A stretch of DNA of 64,000 nucleotides from Viscum album (GCA_963277665.1 OY728122.1:1981716883-1981780882), one strand, 5' to 3'; positions 1 to 12,066 are shown, counted from the stretch's first letter. Program-made: numbers and translations. The notes: a model not told the origin generated them from the letters alone.

Positions 1-18
1 CATATCTATCCATAATTT

Positions 19-23
19 GTGTC
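19..23. repeat. Target-site duplication GTGTC, left copy (outer element)
   Basis: GTGTC immediately precedes the LTR start TATGG at 24 and is repeated exactly at 19578-19582 after the LTR end TTATA. Five-bp duplications are the norm for gypsy integrases. The 18 bases before it and the sequence after 19582 are therefore contiguous pre-insertion DNA. Confidence 0.9.
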
Positions 24-408
24 TATGGAATCTCTCCTTTTTATTACATAACGTTTCATTACATTTTACATACAGAAGATCTTTAAAGTCTAGTGTCTTG
101 GAAATCAGGAACATAATACATGAAAAAAAATGTAAAAAATCCTTCTAAAACACTTTTAATGCTTCATCATAGGTTTACCCTAAGTTCAATTACTGCATCT
201 TATAACCTAGAGACATACATCAAAGGAAAGGGTGAGTAGAAGGCCCAGTAAGGAAAACAAGGGAATCAATTTACTTGTGAAATCAATAAGAACATGATAA
301 AAACATAAAGACATGAGCAATGGAAGTAGAGGCATTTCATAATGAAAATAACTTGAACCATAACATGAATATGTGGCTACAACATTTAATTTAGACATTC
401 ATGAACAT

Positions 409-470
409 ATCCCCAAGGTTCATCCCCAAGGTGTCATAAAAATTACCAAGGTTATTCACCAAGGTATCGT
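409..470 (-). repeat. CCAAGGT motif cluster in LTR
   Basis: Four CCAAGGT words spaced roughly 15-19 bases apart. The cluster is kept in the other family LTRs near 8219-8275, 9661-9715 and 14531-14585, with some words decayed. On the minus-strand element it lies in the downstream (U5-side) part of the LTR. Its function is unknown; it could be a protein-binding array or a structural element of the transcript. Confidence 0.6.
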
Positions 471-1374
471 GAAACTTGTCATCTCTAGAGAATAAATTCT
501 TTACCCAATGCATTGGAGCGTTATCAAGGCACACCATTAATATGTATTTATTTTCATGTGATACACATATATCATAATAAAACATTTCATAAAAAACTCG
601 TAGAGAATAAAATAAATGGGTATCATTTTAAAATCTTGATGTTTTAAAAGTTCTTAAAAATGAGATCATTATGTCATTTATAACCCATGGAAAGAGAGTG
701 AGGGTAATATATATGTCAATTATAGAATAAATATATCTTTATTATATATTTTTGAACACCCATAGAAACAAAATAGTTTTGGTTATTCACATAAATAAAA
801 CAAGAGAGAAAGAAAGAGAAATTTTGAGGCAAAATTTCTACAGCATAACGGCTATATATCACGGTTTTAGAAAATAATAAAAAGAGAGGGGAAAAGGGTC
901 TCCCATCCACAAATGAATCATTTTTCAGTATAGGGACAGATTAAAAATACATAAGATCATGGTGTGGACATTTTATTAACACACCACATGAAAAGGAAAC
1001 TTGAAAGGAAAGAGAAAGCACGATTTCTTTTGCGAAAATTCAGCAACCTAACGGCATCACTTAAAAATTCAAAAAGTCAATTGATGAGAGCGAAAAGGGT
1101 CTCTAATCATTTGAAAATGAAACTAAAGGTAGTAAATATATATAATAACAAGACCCCTCATAATTAAATGGAACTATAAGACATAACATAAAGGAATTCA
1201 TGACTTAAAAGAGGAGGGTGAAAGGTTCCCTTACCTTGAAGATTAACTTCGAAAGCATAAAGGTTGGGACCTTGGGAGGATTGAGGGAACCATGGGAGGG
1301 ATAATTGAGAGGTAGAAATACCATATCATCATTGAGGAGGATTTTGGAAAGAAAAGAATGAGGGAATGTCTTGG

Positions 1375-1382
1375 TATTTATA
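1375..1382 (-). promoter_or_regulatory. LTR TATA box (outer element 3' LTR)
   Basis: TATAAATA on the minus strand inside CCTATAAATACC. The same word is at the equivalent place in three sister LTRs (9181-9188, there AATAAATA; 10629-10636; 15501-15508). It is the best candidate for the RNA polymerase II core promoter of this family, with R starting about 30 bases further along minus. Confidence 0.65.
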
Positions 1383-2843
1383 GGAAAACTGAGGGAATAA
1401 ATTATTAATTTCCAAGGGACACCTCATCGGTGGTATTTGCAAAACCATGGGCTTTCCCATGGTATTTTCCCATGGTATTGGCCACTTAGGACACCTCATA
1501 ACATATATTACTATTGACAAGTCTACCAGATTATTTACATCATGATTACATCATCAATGATGTCATTAAACACCCAAAACTCAAAACTGTATTTTTACAA
1601 TTCACCGAATAATTAACTGTTTCAGAAAAACCCCAAAAATGCACTCTAACCTAATATAGATGCTTTGAATTAAAAAATAAACTAAATTTTATGAAAATAA
1701 TTTTCTAAATATTTTTAATTTAATTTTTAAATAAAATCCTTATTTATTCCAAAAATAAAAATTTAAAACTATAACTCATTTTGTAACACCTTAAGAATGT
1801 AATCAATGCCCCATAAAATTACCATATAACCATAAGACAATAAAGTAACAATTTATGATTAATTTTTTTGAAAATAAATTTCCATTTTAAATTATTAAAT
1901 TAATTATAAAATCGTAAATAAAATATTTATGACATACAAAAATACCAAAACTTAAACTATGATCGTCTTTTCAATTTTAAGATGTCTAAAATGTATTTAT
2001 ACATTCATGGACGATGTTTCTATTTTTTTTCCAATTTAATATTTATTACTATTCATTACTATTCATATGGGTATGTTAATATTTATACATTACTATTCAC
2101 TAAAAAATTAAGTTGATCTTATTAGACTCTAAATTTCTTACTAAACATAACTTTATAAGACCATTTTTTGAAAATCAATTCAAATTATTAATTATTTAAA
2201 GAATACAAAAATATTTTAAAATGCCCATTTTTCCTAAATTCATTAATACGATACATCCTATATTTATCCAGACATTTGAAATTCACAAACTTTCCCATAA
2301 TAATAAATAATTTTTAAAAACAATGATTACATAGAGTAGCTAAGGACTCGTTACATAGCCCCTTATAACACCAGTATAGGACCTAAGTGTAACGTGTGCT
2401 ATGGTGAAAGAATCTTGGGGTGGCTCAGACAACATTGCCCAAGTGGTGATTTCTGTTAGCTTGAACTTCTCCTGTAGGTGATTCTATTCAAGCTTCACAT
2501 GTTGAAGTTCAGCTTGGGCTTGGTCCAGAGAAAAGCCCAGCGATTCAACCTCTTTCTCAAGCTCCTAAATATGGGATTCATATGACCTAAGTCTACTGGA
2601 TGAGGAAATTCAATCTTCTTTATTTATTAATTAACCAAGATATTTGTATTTATAAAAACACAACGTTAAGATTATAGTTTACAATAGTAATATTGACCAA
2701 CGGTCATATAACTGTTGAAACCAAACGGTCTCATTTTAATTATACCCACTTCATTAATTAAAGGGTATCATTTTTTGAGTATAAAATAAAATAACACACA
2801 AATTTAGGAAAAAAATATAATTAAAAAAGTTAGGGTCATTACA

Positions 2844-2858
2844 TTCTTCCCCCCTTAA
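2844..2858 (-). promoter_or_regulatory. Polypurine tract of outer element
   Basis: The plus strand reads TTCTTCCCCCCTTAA, so the minus strand carries TTAAGGGGGGAAGAA immediately before the 3' LTR start TGTAATGACC. This is the expected position and composition of the plus-strand DNA primer of an LTR retroelement. Confidence 0.85.
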
Positions 2859-2879
2859 GAAATTTCATCCCTGAAATTT

Positions 2880-3514
2880 TATCCCATAACCTCTGATGAG
2901 AAAAGGTGTGGGTACTTTTATCTCATAGACTCCTCTGGTTCCCACATGGCTTCTCCACATTTTTGGTTCCTCCACAACACCTTAATAATGTGGGTAGTCT
3001 TGTTGCATAGAACCTTGTCTCTATGATCCAAGATCTCCATCAGCTACTCCTAATAAGAGAGTTCATGTTCCAGTTGTACCACCTCAGGATTTAGTACTTA
3101 TGAAGGGTCAGGTATGTACTTACTCAAGAGGAATACGTGGAAGACATCATGAACATGTGCTAGATTTGGAGTAAGTGAAAGCCGATAGGCCACTGCTCCC
3201 ACGCGATCAAGGATTTTATAGGGGCCAATGTACCTATGGATAAGCTACCCCTTTTTCGCAAACCTCAAGACTCTCTTCCAAGGTGAAATCCTAATAAATA
3301 ATTTGTCACCAACATCAAACTCCAAGTCCCTTCTATGGTTGTCGGCATAGCTCTTTTGCCGACTCTGAGTAGCCTTAATGTGTTGCGGTATGGCATGGAC
3401 CTTTTCTATCATCTCTTGCACAAGGCCAGGCCCAAGAAGCTTTCTCTCACCAACTTCATCCCAACAAGTAGGAGTTCTACATTGCTTCCCATATAAGTCT
3501 TCATAGGGTTCCAT
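2880..3514 (-). pseudogene. Integrase C-terminus with chromodomain (outer element)
   Basis: Reading down the minus strand, 3514-3245 gives the GPY-type tail of a gypsy integrase, with landmarks TQSRQKSYAD and RFAKKG. The same reading continues past a stop through IGPYKILDRVG and VHDVFHV to a chromodomain at about 3040-2900, with IIKVLWRNQK and EAMWEPEE followed by YPHLF. In chromoviruses this domain binds modified histone tails and steers integration to heterochromatin. At least four in-frame stops interrupt it. The order INT-tail then chromodomain is diagnostic of chromoviruses, and the HDVFHV linker is typical of the Tekay/Del group. The lineage call is inference from motifs only. Confidence 0.88.
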
Positions 3515-3574
3515 TTGAATTATTTAGTAGAAGCTATTGTTGTAACAGAACTCAACTAAACGGATATGTTGATC

Positions 3575-4339
3575 TCATCCTCCTTTAAACTCCATTGAGC
3601 ATGTTCTCAGCATGTCCCCAAGTGTTTGAAAAGTACTTTCAGATTGGCCATCAGTTTGGGGGTGATAGGCCGTACTGAAATTCAATTCAGTGCTCAGAAC
3701 ATGTGGAAGACTTCTCCAAAATGTTGATGTTAACCTTGGGTCACGATTAGATATGATAGAAAGTGGAACTCCATGAAGCCTTACCACTTCTTTCACGTAA
3801 ATTCTGGAAAGTTGATTAAGAGAGAAATTTTTCCTAATGGAGATAAAATGGTAAGTCTTGGTGAGATGGTCCACAATAACCCATATCGCATTATTTCCTA
3901 TAGAAGTTCTCGGGAGACCAGTGATGAAGGACATAGTTATATTGTCCCACTTCCATGCTGGTATGGGCAGTGGTTGCAATACCCCTTTAAAAATTTGTCA
4001 ATATTCCTTCACTTTCTAATATACTAGGAACCTTGAAGTGTAGTCAGCAATCTCCCTTTTCATATTATCCCACCAAAAATGATCACGAAGGTCCCTATAC
4101 TTTTTCGTGCTTCCAGGATGTATAGAGAAAGTAGAATTATGAGCTTCATCCATCAGATCCTTCTTTATTTTTGGAATCGATGGAACACATAGTCTTTTAC
4201 GAAATTTCAGTACACCTTCTTGATCAATATTGAACTTTGGAAACATCCCATCCTTCACAGCCTCAAATTTATTCTGTAACAGAGGATCTTCTTTTTGATC
4301 TTTCATGATATTCTCTAGTAATGAAATTTGAGAAATCAT
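3575..4339 (-). pseudogene. Integrase zinc-binding and catalytic core (outer element)
   Basis: 4339-4016 carries the N-terminal domain: the two histidines are visible in EAHNSTFSIHPG, but the expected CxxC pair is lost (SRFLVY at the end). 3979-3575 is the catalytic core. The first Asp is in WVIVDHLTK, the second in SNRDPRLTS and the Glu in DGQSESTFQ, so the DDE triad itself is still present. The two parts lie in different frames, so at least one frameshift separates them. The enzyme would have joined element cDNA to chromosomal DNA with a 5-bp stagger, which agrees with the GTGTC duplication. Confidence 0.9.
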
Positions 4340-4439
4340 TTGGGTTAGGGTTGATTATTTCTCTCCCTTTATAATTACCATGTCCAACTTTACTAGGTAA
4401 TTGATCAAAGGATATCTTTGAATACTCATAATGGACAGA

Positions 4440-4935
4440 ACAGATGGTTCTTTTTACTTAATGCATCAGCGACTTTGTTTTCTCTTCTGGGATGATAATT
4501 AATTGAATAATAATAGTCTTTAAGAAGTTACAACCATATCCTTTTTCTCATGTTCAATTCCTTTTGTGTGTAAATATACTTTAAACTTTGATAGTCGGTG
4601 TATATATCACATTTCTCCCCATAAAGATAGTGCCTCTATATCTTCAGAGCAAAAACGACCACATCCAGCTCCAGATCATGTGTAGGATAGTTCTTCTCAT
4701 GAGTCTTCAACTGTCGAGATGCATAAGCAATGAATTTTTCATTTTTCATGAGGATGCACCCAATCCCTTTCATAGATGCATCACTAAAAATAATGAATCA
4801 TTCACCACTTGAGGGAAGAGTTAACACGGGTGCAGTAACCAATCTCTTCTTAAACTCTTGGATACGTTCATCACACTCCATTGTCCAGATGAACTTGACC
4901 CCTTTTTGAGTTAACTTGGTTAATGGATTAGAAAG
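4440..4935 (-). pseudogene. RNase H domain (outer element)
   Basis: Continues the RT reading with few stops. Visible landmarks in order are [49 protein letters not shown] and IYTDYQSLKY. The three acidic residues expected of RNase H are still present: Asp in SDAS, Glu in DLELD and Asp in TDYQS. Known role: it removes the RNA strand during reverse transcription. Stops occur before FIIFSDAS and within LKI*RHY, so it cannot be made as one protein. Confidence 0.88.
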
Positions 4936-5700
4936 TCATGAAACATTTTTCACAAACCTCAAATAATATTCCACTGGTCCATGGAAACTATTAATCTCTG
5001 TTATTGTTGTAAGTTGAGTCCACTCCTCTATAAATTTTGTAATTGTAGGGTCAATTGTGATTCCTTCACTGGTAATAATGTTCCCCAAGAAAGAAACTTG
5101 TTGTAACCAGAATTTGTATTTGATGAACTTCCCAAAAAGCCTTTCCTTCCGTAGAGTTTGAAAAATAACCCTTATATGATCCTCATGCTCCTCATGAATT
5201 TTGGAATTTATCAGAATATCATCAATAAAAACTACCACAAAGTTATCAAGGTAGCCTTAAAAGACTCTATTCATCATATCCATAAAAATAGTAGGTGCAT
5301 TAGTTAGTCTGAAGGGAATAACAACAAACTCATAATGCCCATATCTTGATCGGAAGGCAATTTTTGGAATATCTTTTTTCTTAACCCTCAATTGATGATA
5401 ACCAGATCGAAGATTAGTCTTAGAGAAGAATTGATCCCAACAAAGTTGGTAAAATAATTCATCAATTATTGGAAGTGGGTATTTGTTATTTATTGTAATC
5501 CCATTAAGTTCTCTATAATCAATTCATAGCCACATCGATCCATCCTTCTTCTACACAAAGAGAACAGGTGCTCCCCAAGGAGACACACTCGATTGGATAA
5601 ACCCCTTCTCCAAAAGATCTTGGAGTTGTTTCTTTAATTTATACAGCTCCACATTTTCCATCCTATATGGGGTATTTGATATTGGATGAGATCCAGGAAT
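4936..5700 (-). pseudogene. Reverse transcriptase (outer element)
   Basis: A nearly continuous minus-strand reading from YRMENVEL through [49 protein letters not shown] and [11 protein letters not shown] to VVFIDDILINSK and VSFLGNIIT. The FIDD box at 5218-5229 keeps both aspartates. The first catalytic position, normally Asp in FSKIDLRSGYHQ, reads Asn here (KTNLRS), so polymerase activity would be gone even without the stops. The stops are at the V*KKDG, W*ID and VF*GY positions. Confidence 0.9.
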
Positions 5701-5793
5701 GAGTTCAATAGAGAACTCTACCTCTCTTTCTTAGGGAGGTCTAGGCAACTCTTCAGGAAATACGTCAACATATTCCTAGATGATGGAGACATT

Positions 5794-6321
5794 TTATATC
5801 CTCAAAATATCATTTACTTTTTCTTCTTCACCTATCAACTCCATAAAGAATGATATAGGAGGTTGTTCTAGACAATTATCGGGTTGAGATATCTCTCCTT
5901 GGAAGATAATTGTAGGTTCTCCATTCAAGACTACTAATATTTCCTTGCTTCTACATTTGATCTTAGCATTATAATTTGAGAGCCAGTCCATCCCTAGTAT
6001 AATATTGAATACCAGCAAAGGAATGAATACTAGATTTTTGATAAGATTGTGCTCACTAAAGTAAATACTAGAGTTTCTAAATAATGATGATGCTTGTATA
6101 ATCCCACTAGGGGTCTTGACTGATAACTCTACTTTTAGAAAATCAGGGGTTGATTCTAAATTCTTTGAAAACTTGGAGGAAATAAAGGAATGTGTAGAAC
6201 CATTATCAAATAAAGTACTTGCTATCTTTGAGATAATAAAAAGAGTATATACTACCACATCATTCAGAGCTTCAACTTCAACTATCATGATATAAAAAGC
6301 ACTAACTTTCTCCCTTGGCAT
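5794..6321 (-). pseudogene. Aspartic protease region (outer element)
   Basis: A 175-codon open stretch on minus with the retropepsin signature STLFDNGSTHSFIS. The active-site triad is normally DTG or DSG; here it reads DNG. The second half has VFNIILGMDWLSNYNAKI, the usual ILGMDWL box of gypsy proteases. It is the longest uninterrupted coding stretch of the element. Known role: processing of the Gag-Pol polyprotein. It starts just after the zinc-knuckle region of gag and runs into the RT linker. Confidence 0.87.
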
Positions 6322-7385
6322 TTTCTAAGGCTGATGGTTGTTCACCTCTACTGCCTTCAGATTTGTACAGTGATTGGAAAAGTGCCCAAGTTTTCCACAC
6401 TTAAATCACTGGACATCAGGTAGGGACTGCACCATATTCCCCTTGTCATTAGTGTTTGGAAGTTGAGTTTTCACCTCTCAATGGCAATTCCTCGCAATAT
6501 GTTCTTCTCTTCCACACTTGTAGAATTTCCCGCTCCTGAGCAGGCAGTTCCCCGAATGCTTCTTCCCACATTTATTACACATGGAATGTTTCACTTGCTT
6601 GCCTCATCCTCCCTGATCAAAGTTCTTCCCTAAGATGGGCTTCATAGATCTCTTCTTGTCATTAGATTTATGAGACCACTATGTCTCACCAAACTCCAGC
6701 TCGACTTTCATCGCACTCCGAACGATGTCCTCATAGCTATCATAGTCTTGGTTGGAAATATTCTTCCACAGATGAGGTCTCAGTCCATCGAAGAATCTAT
6801 CTACCTTACCATTTAAATCCATGACAAAGATAGAGGTGTAACATGAAATCCTTGTAAAGTTCATCTCGTATCTTCCTACAGATTCAATTTCCTTCTACTT
6901 CAGCTCGAGAAACTCCTTCTCTATTCTTGTTCTCGTTGATCGAGGGAAATGATTGTTGAAGAATATCCCTCTAAAAAATTCTCACTCCATAGCTTCAACT
7001 TCCACTCTTGGCATTCTGTTTTTAATCAGTTCCCACCACTGATCAGCTTCTCCCTCTAAGAGATAGATAGCCAGGGTAACCTTCTCTTGTTCAGAACATC
7101 ATAGCACAGAAAAGATCTTCTCGATAGAGAAGATACATTATTAAGAAATCCATGGTTTGGTATATCCACTGAAGTTTGGTGGTCATTGATGCATATAAGA
7201 TTCAACATAAAGTTGTTCCCTTCGCGGTGAGATCGGTCTCTCATTTTGAACCCAATAATTTCCCATAACTTGGATCAGTTGGTTCATCATTCGCATGAAA
7301 GTTTCCATTTCGGCTTCAATCGGAGTGTCATCAACGCATGGTCCATTGCAGTCACCATTTTCATGGTTCCTCTTATTTCCCGAAA
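6322..7385 (-). pseudogene. Gag with three zinc knuckles (outer element)
   Basis: From 7240 down the minus strand one frame reads PPNFSGYTKPWIS, FSIEKIF, EQEKVTLAIYLLEGEADQWW, the classic retrotransposon gag core, with three stops. A second open part (6864-6679) includes DRFFDGLRPHLW. Three knuckles follow: CNKCGKKHSGNC (the short type seen in Tekay/Del), FYKCGREEHIARNC (first Cys now Phe) and FKCGKLGHFSNHC (first Cys now a stop). Gag would have formed the virus-like particle and bound element RNA. The open frame at 7056-7244 is a shadow in another frame. Confidence 0.85.
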
Positions 7386-7832
7386 TTTTCTAAAAGAATA
7401 AAACCATAGTGATAAAATTATTTCATTTATGAATATTTTAACTATAAATGATTTTATGTCTTAAAACTTCTTTAAACAATTACATTTCTCTATAAATTAT
7501 TTATAATGATTCATAAAAATCATATGAATAACAAAACATATCCCCTAGGAGTGTCATAACAAAGAGTGCAGCAAGGCCCATTGTCGTGTACCAGGATACC
7601 CCGGGTCAAGCCTGAAACTCCTTGTTGGAGTTTTCACTCCTAGGTACCTCGTGCAAGAGCCACCTCTACCTGATCGTATCCAGACAGGGATGTATTTTTT
7701 TGATAAACCACTTACTCAATACTCACCAAAATACCATTAATATTTTTTATTTTTAAACTTTTCTGTTGGATTTTTCCAGAATTTTTCATAGCCTAATTTT
7801 CATAAATAACTAAACTATCCTTTGATACCAAC
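7386..7832 (-). other. 5' leader and primer-binding site (outer element)
   Basis: Untranslated leader between the 5' LTR and gag. The minus strand reads TTGGTATCAAAGG starting two bases after the LTR end (plus strand 7819-7831), matching the plant initiator-Met tRNA-type site TGGTATCAGAGC at most positions. A G+C-richer block at about 7545-7730 is repeated in the nested element at 13851-14040 and may hold packaging or dimerisation structure. I see no open frame of note here. Confidence 0.8.
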
Positions 7833-9180
7833 TATGGCATCACACCTTTTTATTACATAACTTTTCATTGCATTTTACATACATAGGATCTTTAAAATCT
7901 AGTGTCTTGGAAATCAAGAACATAATACATGAAAACAACATAAAATATCCTTCTAAAACACTTTTAAGGCTTCATAATAGGTTCATCATAAGTATAATCA
8001 TTGCATCTCATAGCCTGGAGACATACATCAAAGGAAAGGGTGAGCAGAAGGCCCGGTAAGGAGAATAAGGGAATCAGTTTACTTGTGAAATCAATAAGAA
8101 TTTGATAAAAACATAAAGACATGAGAAATGGAATTAGAGGCATTTCATAATGAAAATAACTTGAACCATAACATGAATATGTGGCTATAAAATTTAATTT
8201 AGACATTCATGAACATATCACCAAGGTTCATCCCCACGGTGTCATAAAATTTACCAATGTTATTCATCAAGGTATCATGAAATTTTTCATCTCTAGATAT
8301 TAAATTATTTACTCAATGCATTGGATCATGATCAGGGCGCACCCTTAATATGTGTTTATTTTCATGTGATCCAAATAGATCATAATAAATCATTTCATAA
8401 ATAACCCATAGAGAATAAAATAAATGGGTTTCATTTTAAAATCATGACGTCTTAAATGTTCTTAAAAATGAGATCATTATGTCATTTATAAACCATGGAA
8501 AGGGAGTGCGGGTTATATGTATGTCAATTCCAGAATCAAATATATATGTTTTTTATATTTATGAACACACATAGAAACAAAATTGGTTTGGGTATTCACA
8601 TAAATAAAACAAGAGATAAATAGAGAAATTTTGAGGTGAAATTTTTGTAGCATAACGACTATATATCATGGTTTTAGAAAATAATAAAAAGATAGGGGAC
8701 AAGGGTCCCCCATTCATAAATGAATCATTTTGAGGTAGAGGGAAATAATAAAAAGAAATAAGATCATGTTGTGGACATTTCAATGACACACCACATGAAA
8801 AGGAAACCTGAAAGGAAAGAGAAAGTGTGATTTCTTTTAAAAAAAATCGGCAGCCTAACGACGTCACATAAAAATTCAGAAAATAAATTGATGAGAGCGG
8901 AAAGGGTATCTCATCATTTGGAAATGAAATGGATAGTAGTAAAGATATAGAAGAACAAGCCCCATCATAATAAAATGGAACTATAATACATAACATAAAG
9001 GAATTCATGACTTAAAATAGGAGGCTGAAAGGTTCTATTACCATGAAGAGTAACTTCGAAATCTTGAAGGTTGGGACCATGAGAGGCTTGGGGGAACCTT
9101 GGGAGGACTCCTTAGGAGGTAGAAAACTAGAGTTTCATTGAGGAGGATTCTGGAATGAAACCAATGAGAGAATGGCATGG

Positions 9181-9188
9181 TATTTATT
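9181..9188 (-). promoter_or_regulatory. Decayed LTR TATA box (outer element 5' LTR)
   Basis: AATAAATA on minus, at the site that is TATAAATA in the other three LTRs. This is the copy that would have driven the outer element, so its promoter is mutated as well as being cut from its upstream half by the nested insertion at 9273. Confidence 0.5.
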
Positions 9189-9267
9189 GGAAAAGTGAGG
9201 GAATAAATTTTTAATTTCCATGGGACACATCATCGGTGGTATTTACAAAACCATGGGCTTGACCATG

Positions 9268-9272
9268 GTATT
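9268..9272. repeat. Target-site duplication GTATT, left copy (nested element)
   Basis: GTATT precedes the LTR start TATGGAATCCC and recurs exactly at 18201-18205. Removing one copy and the element restores the LTR sequence seen intact around 1455-1480. Confidence 0.9.
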
Positions 9273-12066
9273 TATGGAATCCCACCTTTTTAATACGTGA
9301 CTTTTCATTACATTTTACAAAAACATGATCTTTAAAGTCTAGTGTCTTGGAAATCAGGACTATAAAACATGAGACCAATATAAAAAAAGTATTCTTAACC
9401 ACTTTTAAGGCTTCATCATAGGTTCATCCTATGTACATTTACTGCATCTCATATCCTGGAGACATACATCAAAGGAAAGGGTAAGCATAAGGCCCAGTAA
9501 GGGTAAACAAGTGACTCAATGTACTTGTGATATCAATAAGAACTTTATAAAAACATGAATACATGAGCAATGGAAGAATAGGAATATCATAAAGAAAAGA
9601 ACTTGTAACATAACTTGAATATGTGGCTACAAAATTTCATTTAGACATTCATGAACATATCACCAAGGTCCATCCCCAAGGTTTCATAAAAATTTCCAAG
9701 GTTATTCACCAAGATATCATAAAACTTGTCATCTCTAGAGATTAATTCTTTACCCAATGCATTGGAGCGCTATCAGGGTGAACCCTTAATATGTATTTAA
9801 TTTTATGTGAGCCACATATATCATAATCAGTCATTACATAAATAATCCATGGAGAATAAATGAAATGCGTTTCATTTTAAGATCATGACGTTTTAAAAGT
9901 TCTTAAAAAAATAAGATCATTATGTCATTTATAACCCATGGAAAGGGAGTAAGGGTTTTATGTATGTCAATTCCAGAATAAAATAGATCATATTTATATA
10001 TTTATGAACACCCTAAGAAATGAAATAGTTCTGGGTATTCACATAAATAAAACAAGAGAATTTATGGAGAGAAAGAAATTGAAATTTTGAGGTGAATTTA
10101 TGCAGCATAACGGCTATATAACATGTTTTTAGAAAACATTGAAAAGAGAGGGGACAAGGGTCACCTACTCATAAATAATTCATAATACAATATGGGTAGT
10201 GAATAAGATCATGGTATGGATATTTTAATGACATACCACATGAAAAGGAAACAAGAAAGAAAAGAGAAGATGTGATTTCTTTTACGAGAAATTCAGGAGC
10301 CTAACGACGTCACAAAAAAATCAGAAAACAAATTGATGAGGGAAGAAAGGGTCTCCCATCAATTGGACGTGAAATGGATAGTAATAAGAACATATAAGAA
10401 CATACCATCAACATAAAGAGATGTAAAATATGAGACACAACATAAAGGAAGTTATGACTTAAAAGAGGAGGGTGAAAGAATCACTTACCTTGAAGAGTAA
10501 CTTTGAAAGCTTGAAGGTCGGGACCTTGGGAGGATTGAGGGAACCTTGGGAGGACTCCTTGGGAGGTAAAGAGACTAGAACTTTGTTGGGTAGGATTTGT
10601 AAATGAAATTAATGAGGGAAAGTCTTGGTATTTATAGGAGAAGTGAGGGGACAAAGCATTAATTCCCAAGGGACACCTCATCGGTGGTATTCCCAAAACC
10701 ATGGTCTTTACCATGGTATTTGCCCATGGTATTGGCCACTTGGGATACCTCATACCTTATCTTAATATTCATAAGTCTACCAGAATTATTGCATAATTAT
10801 TAAATCCTTAATGATGTCATTAAACACCCGAAACTCAAAAACTGTATTTTCACTATTCACTGAAAATTCAACTTTCTCAGAAAAATCCCAAAATTTCAGC
10901 TTAACCAAATATCGATGATCTAATTTCAAAAATGAACTCCATTTTATGAATATAATTTTCTAAATATTTTTAATTTAATTTTTAAATAAAAACATTATTC
11001 ATTGAAAATTCAACTGTTTCAGAAAATTTCCAAAAATTCACCTTAAACTAATATCAATGCTCTGAATTCAAAAATGAACTCTATTTTATAAAAATAATTT
11101 TCTAAATATTATTAATTTAATTTTAAAATAAAAAACAATATTCACTCGAAAAAACTAATACTTATCCAATACTTTCTAGAATAGTTATTTACCTATTTTA
11201 TTGAATCATATTACTTAATCAAGGTGCATAGATTATATTAACACTTTCTTAATTGAGGTTAATTAATCCATTTGATCACATTACTAATCATAAGCATAAA
11301 ATCGCTATTCATAATTTACTATTCATAAAAAAATAAGTTGATCTTATTAGACTCTAAATTTTGTACTGAACATAATTGTAGAAGACCATTTTTTTAAAAT
11401 CATTACACATTTTTAATTATTTAAGGTTTACATAAATATTTTAAAAGAAAAATTCCCAAAATTCATCAATATACATGCTATATTTATTCGGACATCTGAA
11501 AAAAACACAAACTTCACCATAGGAAGAAATCACAATTTATTTATCTCAAAATATTACACAAAGTAGCTATGGTCTCGTTACATATCCCCTTATAACCCCA
11601 GAATAGGACCTAAGTGTAAGGTGTGCTAAGGTGAGAGAAGATGAGGGTTGCTCGGCCAACATTTCCTGAGTAGTGATTTCTATCATCTTAAACTTCTCAT
11701 GAAGGAGATTCTGTTCCAACTTCACAAGATGAAGTTCGACTTGGGTTTGGTTTAGAGCAAAGCCCAAAGGTGCTACCTACTTCACGAGTTCCATCAGATG
11801 GGCTTCGATCAGCCTGAGACTACTGGATGGGGTCATTGAATCCTTTTTTCTATATTAATTAATCAAGATCACTTGTATTTATAAACAATAATCGCAACAT
11901 TTAGTTTCCAACTGTCATATTGACCAACGATCATATAACAGTCGAAACCCAATAGTCGTATTTTAATTATACTCATTTTATTAAATGAAATAGTTTTGTT
12001 GAGTATAAAATAAAATATCACACAAAGTTAGTAATCAAAATTTATTCAAAATTTCATGTAGTTATA
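9273..12066 (-). repeat. 3' LTR of nested element
   Basis: Matches the other family LTRs over its full length. The end is placed at TAGTTATA because the pyrimidine tract that follows (12067-12080) is then the same length as in the outer element. It contains the TATA box at 10629-10636 and the donor-like site at 10483-10490. Confidence 0.88.
10629..10636 (-). promoter_or_regulatory. LTR TATA box (nested element 3' LTR)
   Basis: TATAAATA on minus in the context CTCCTATAAATACCAAG. A splice-donor-like AGGTAAGT lies 148 bases further along minus, at 10483-10490, the same distance as in two other LTR copies. Confidence 0.65.

Larger units (their letters stand above)
24..2843 (-). repeat. 3' LTR of outer chromovirus
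   Basis: Starts TATGGAATC and ends GGTCATTACA on the plus strand, followed directly by a pyrimidine tract (a polypurine tract on minus). It aligns along its whole length with the split 5' LTR (7833-9272 and 18201-19577) and with the LTRs of the nested element (9273-12066, 14143-18200). Landmarks shared by the copies are a run of CCAAGGT motifs near 409-470, a splice-donor-like AAGGTAAGG on minus at 1228-1236, a TATA box at 1375-1382, and a CCATGG inverted-repeat cluster at 1441-1480. Identity to the partner LTR looks to be in the mid-80s percent by eye, so the insertion is old. Confidence 0.92.
7833..9272 (-). repeat. 5' LTR of outer element, first part (interrupted)
   Basis: Starts TATGGCATC two bases from the primer-binding site and matches 24-1457 of the 3' LTR. 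It stops inside the CCATGG cluster, where the nested element was inserted. The last five bases GTATT (9268-9272) are the target duplication, and the LTR resumes at 18201. Confidence 0.92.

Noticed and set aside
3773..4027. 84-codon plus frame opposite integrase
   Set aside because: Antisense shadow of the integrase core on minus.
7056..7244. 62-codon minus frame in gag
   Set aside because: The gag core (PPNFSG to EADQWW) is readable in a different frame over the same bases; this frame is its shadow.
7819..7831. tRNA gene fragment
   Set aside because: The match is only to the tRNA 3' end and lies next to an LTR, so it is a primer-binding site.
8559..9008. 149-codon minus frame in an LTR
   Set aside because: It lies inside the outer element's 5' LTR. 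The equivalent region in sister LTRs is broken differently, and the protein is low-complexity (Phe, Ser, Leu) without a domain.
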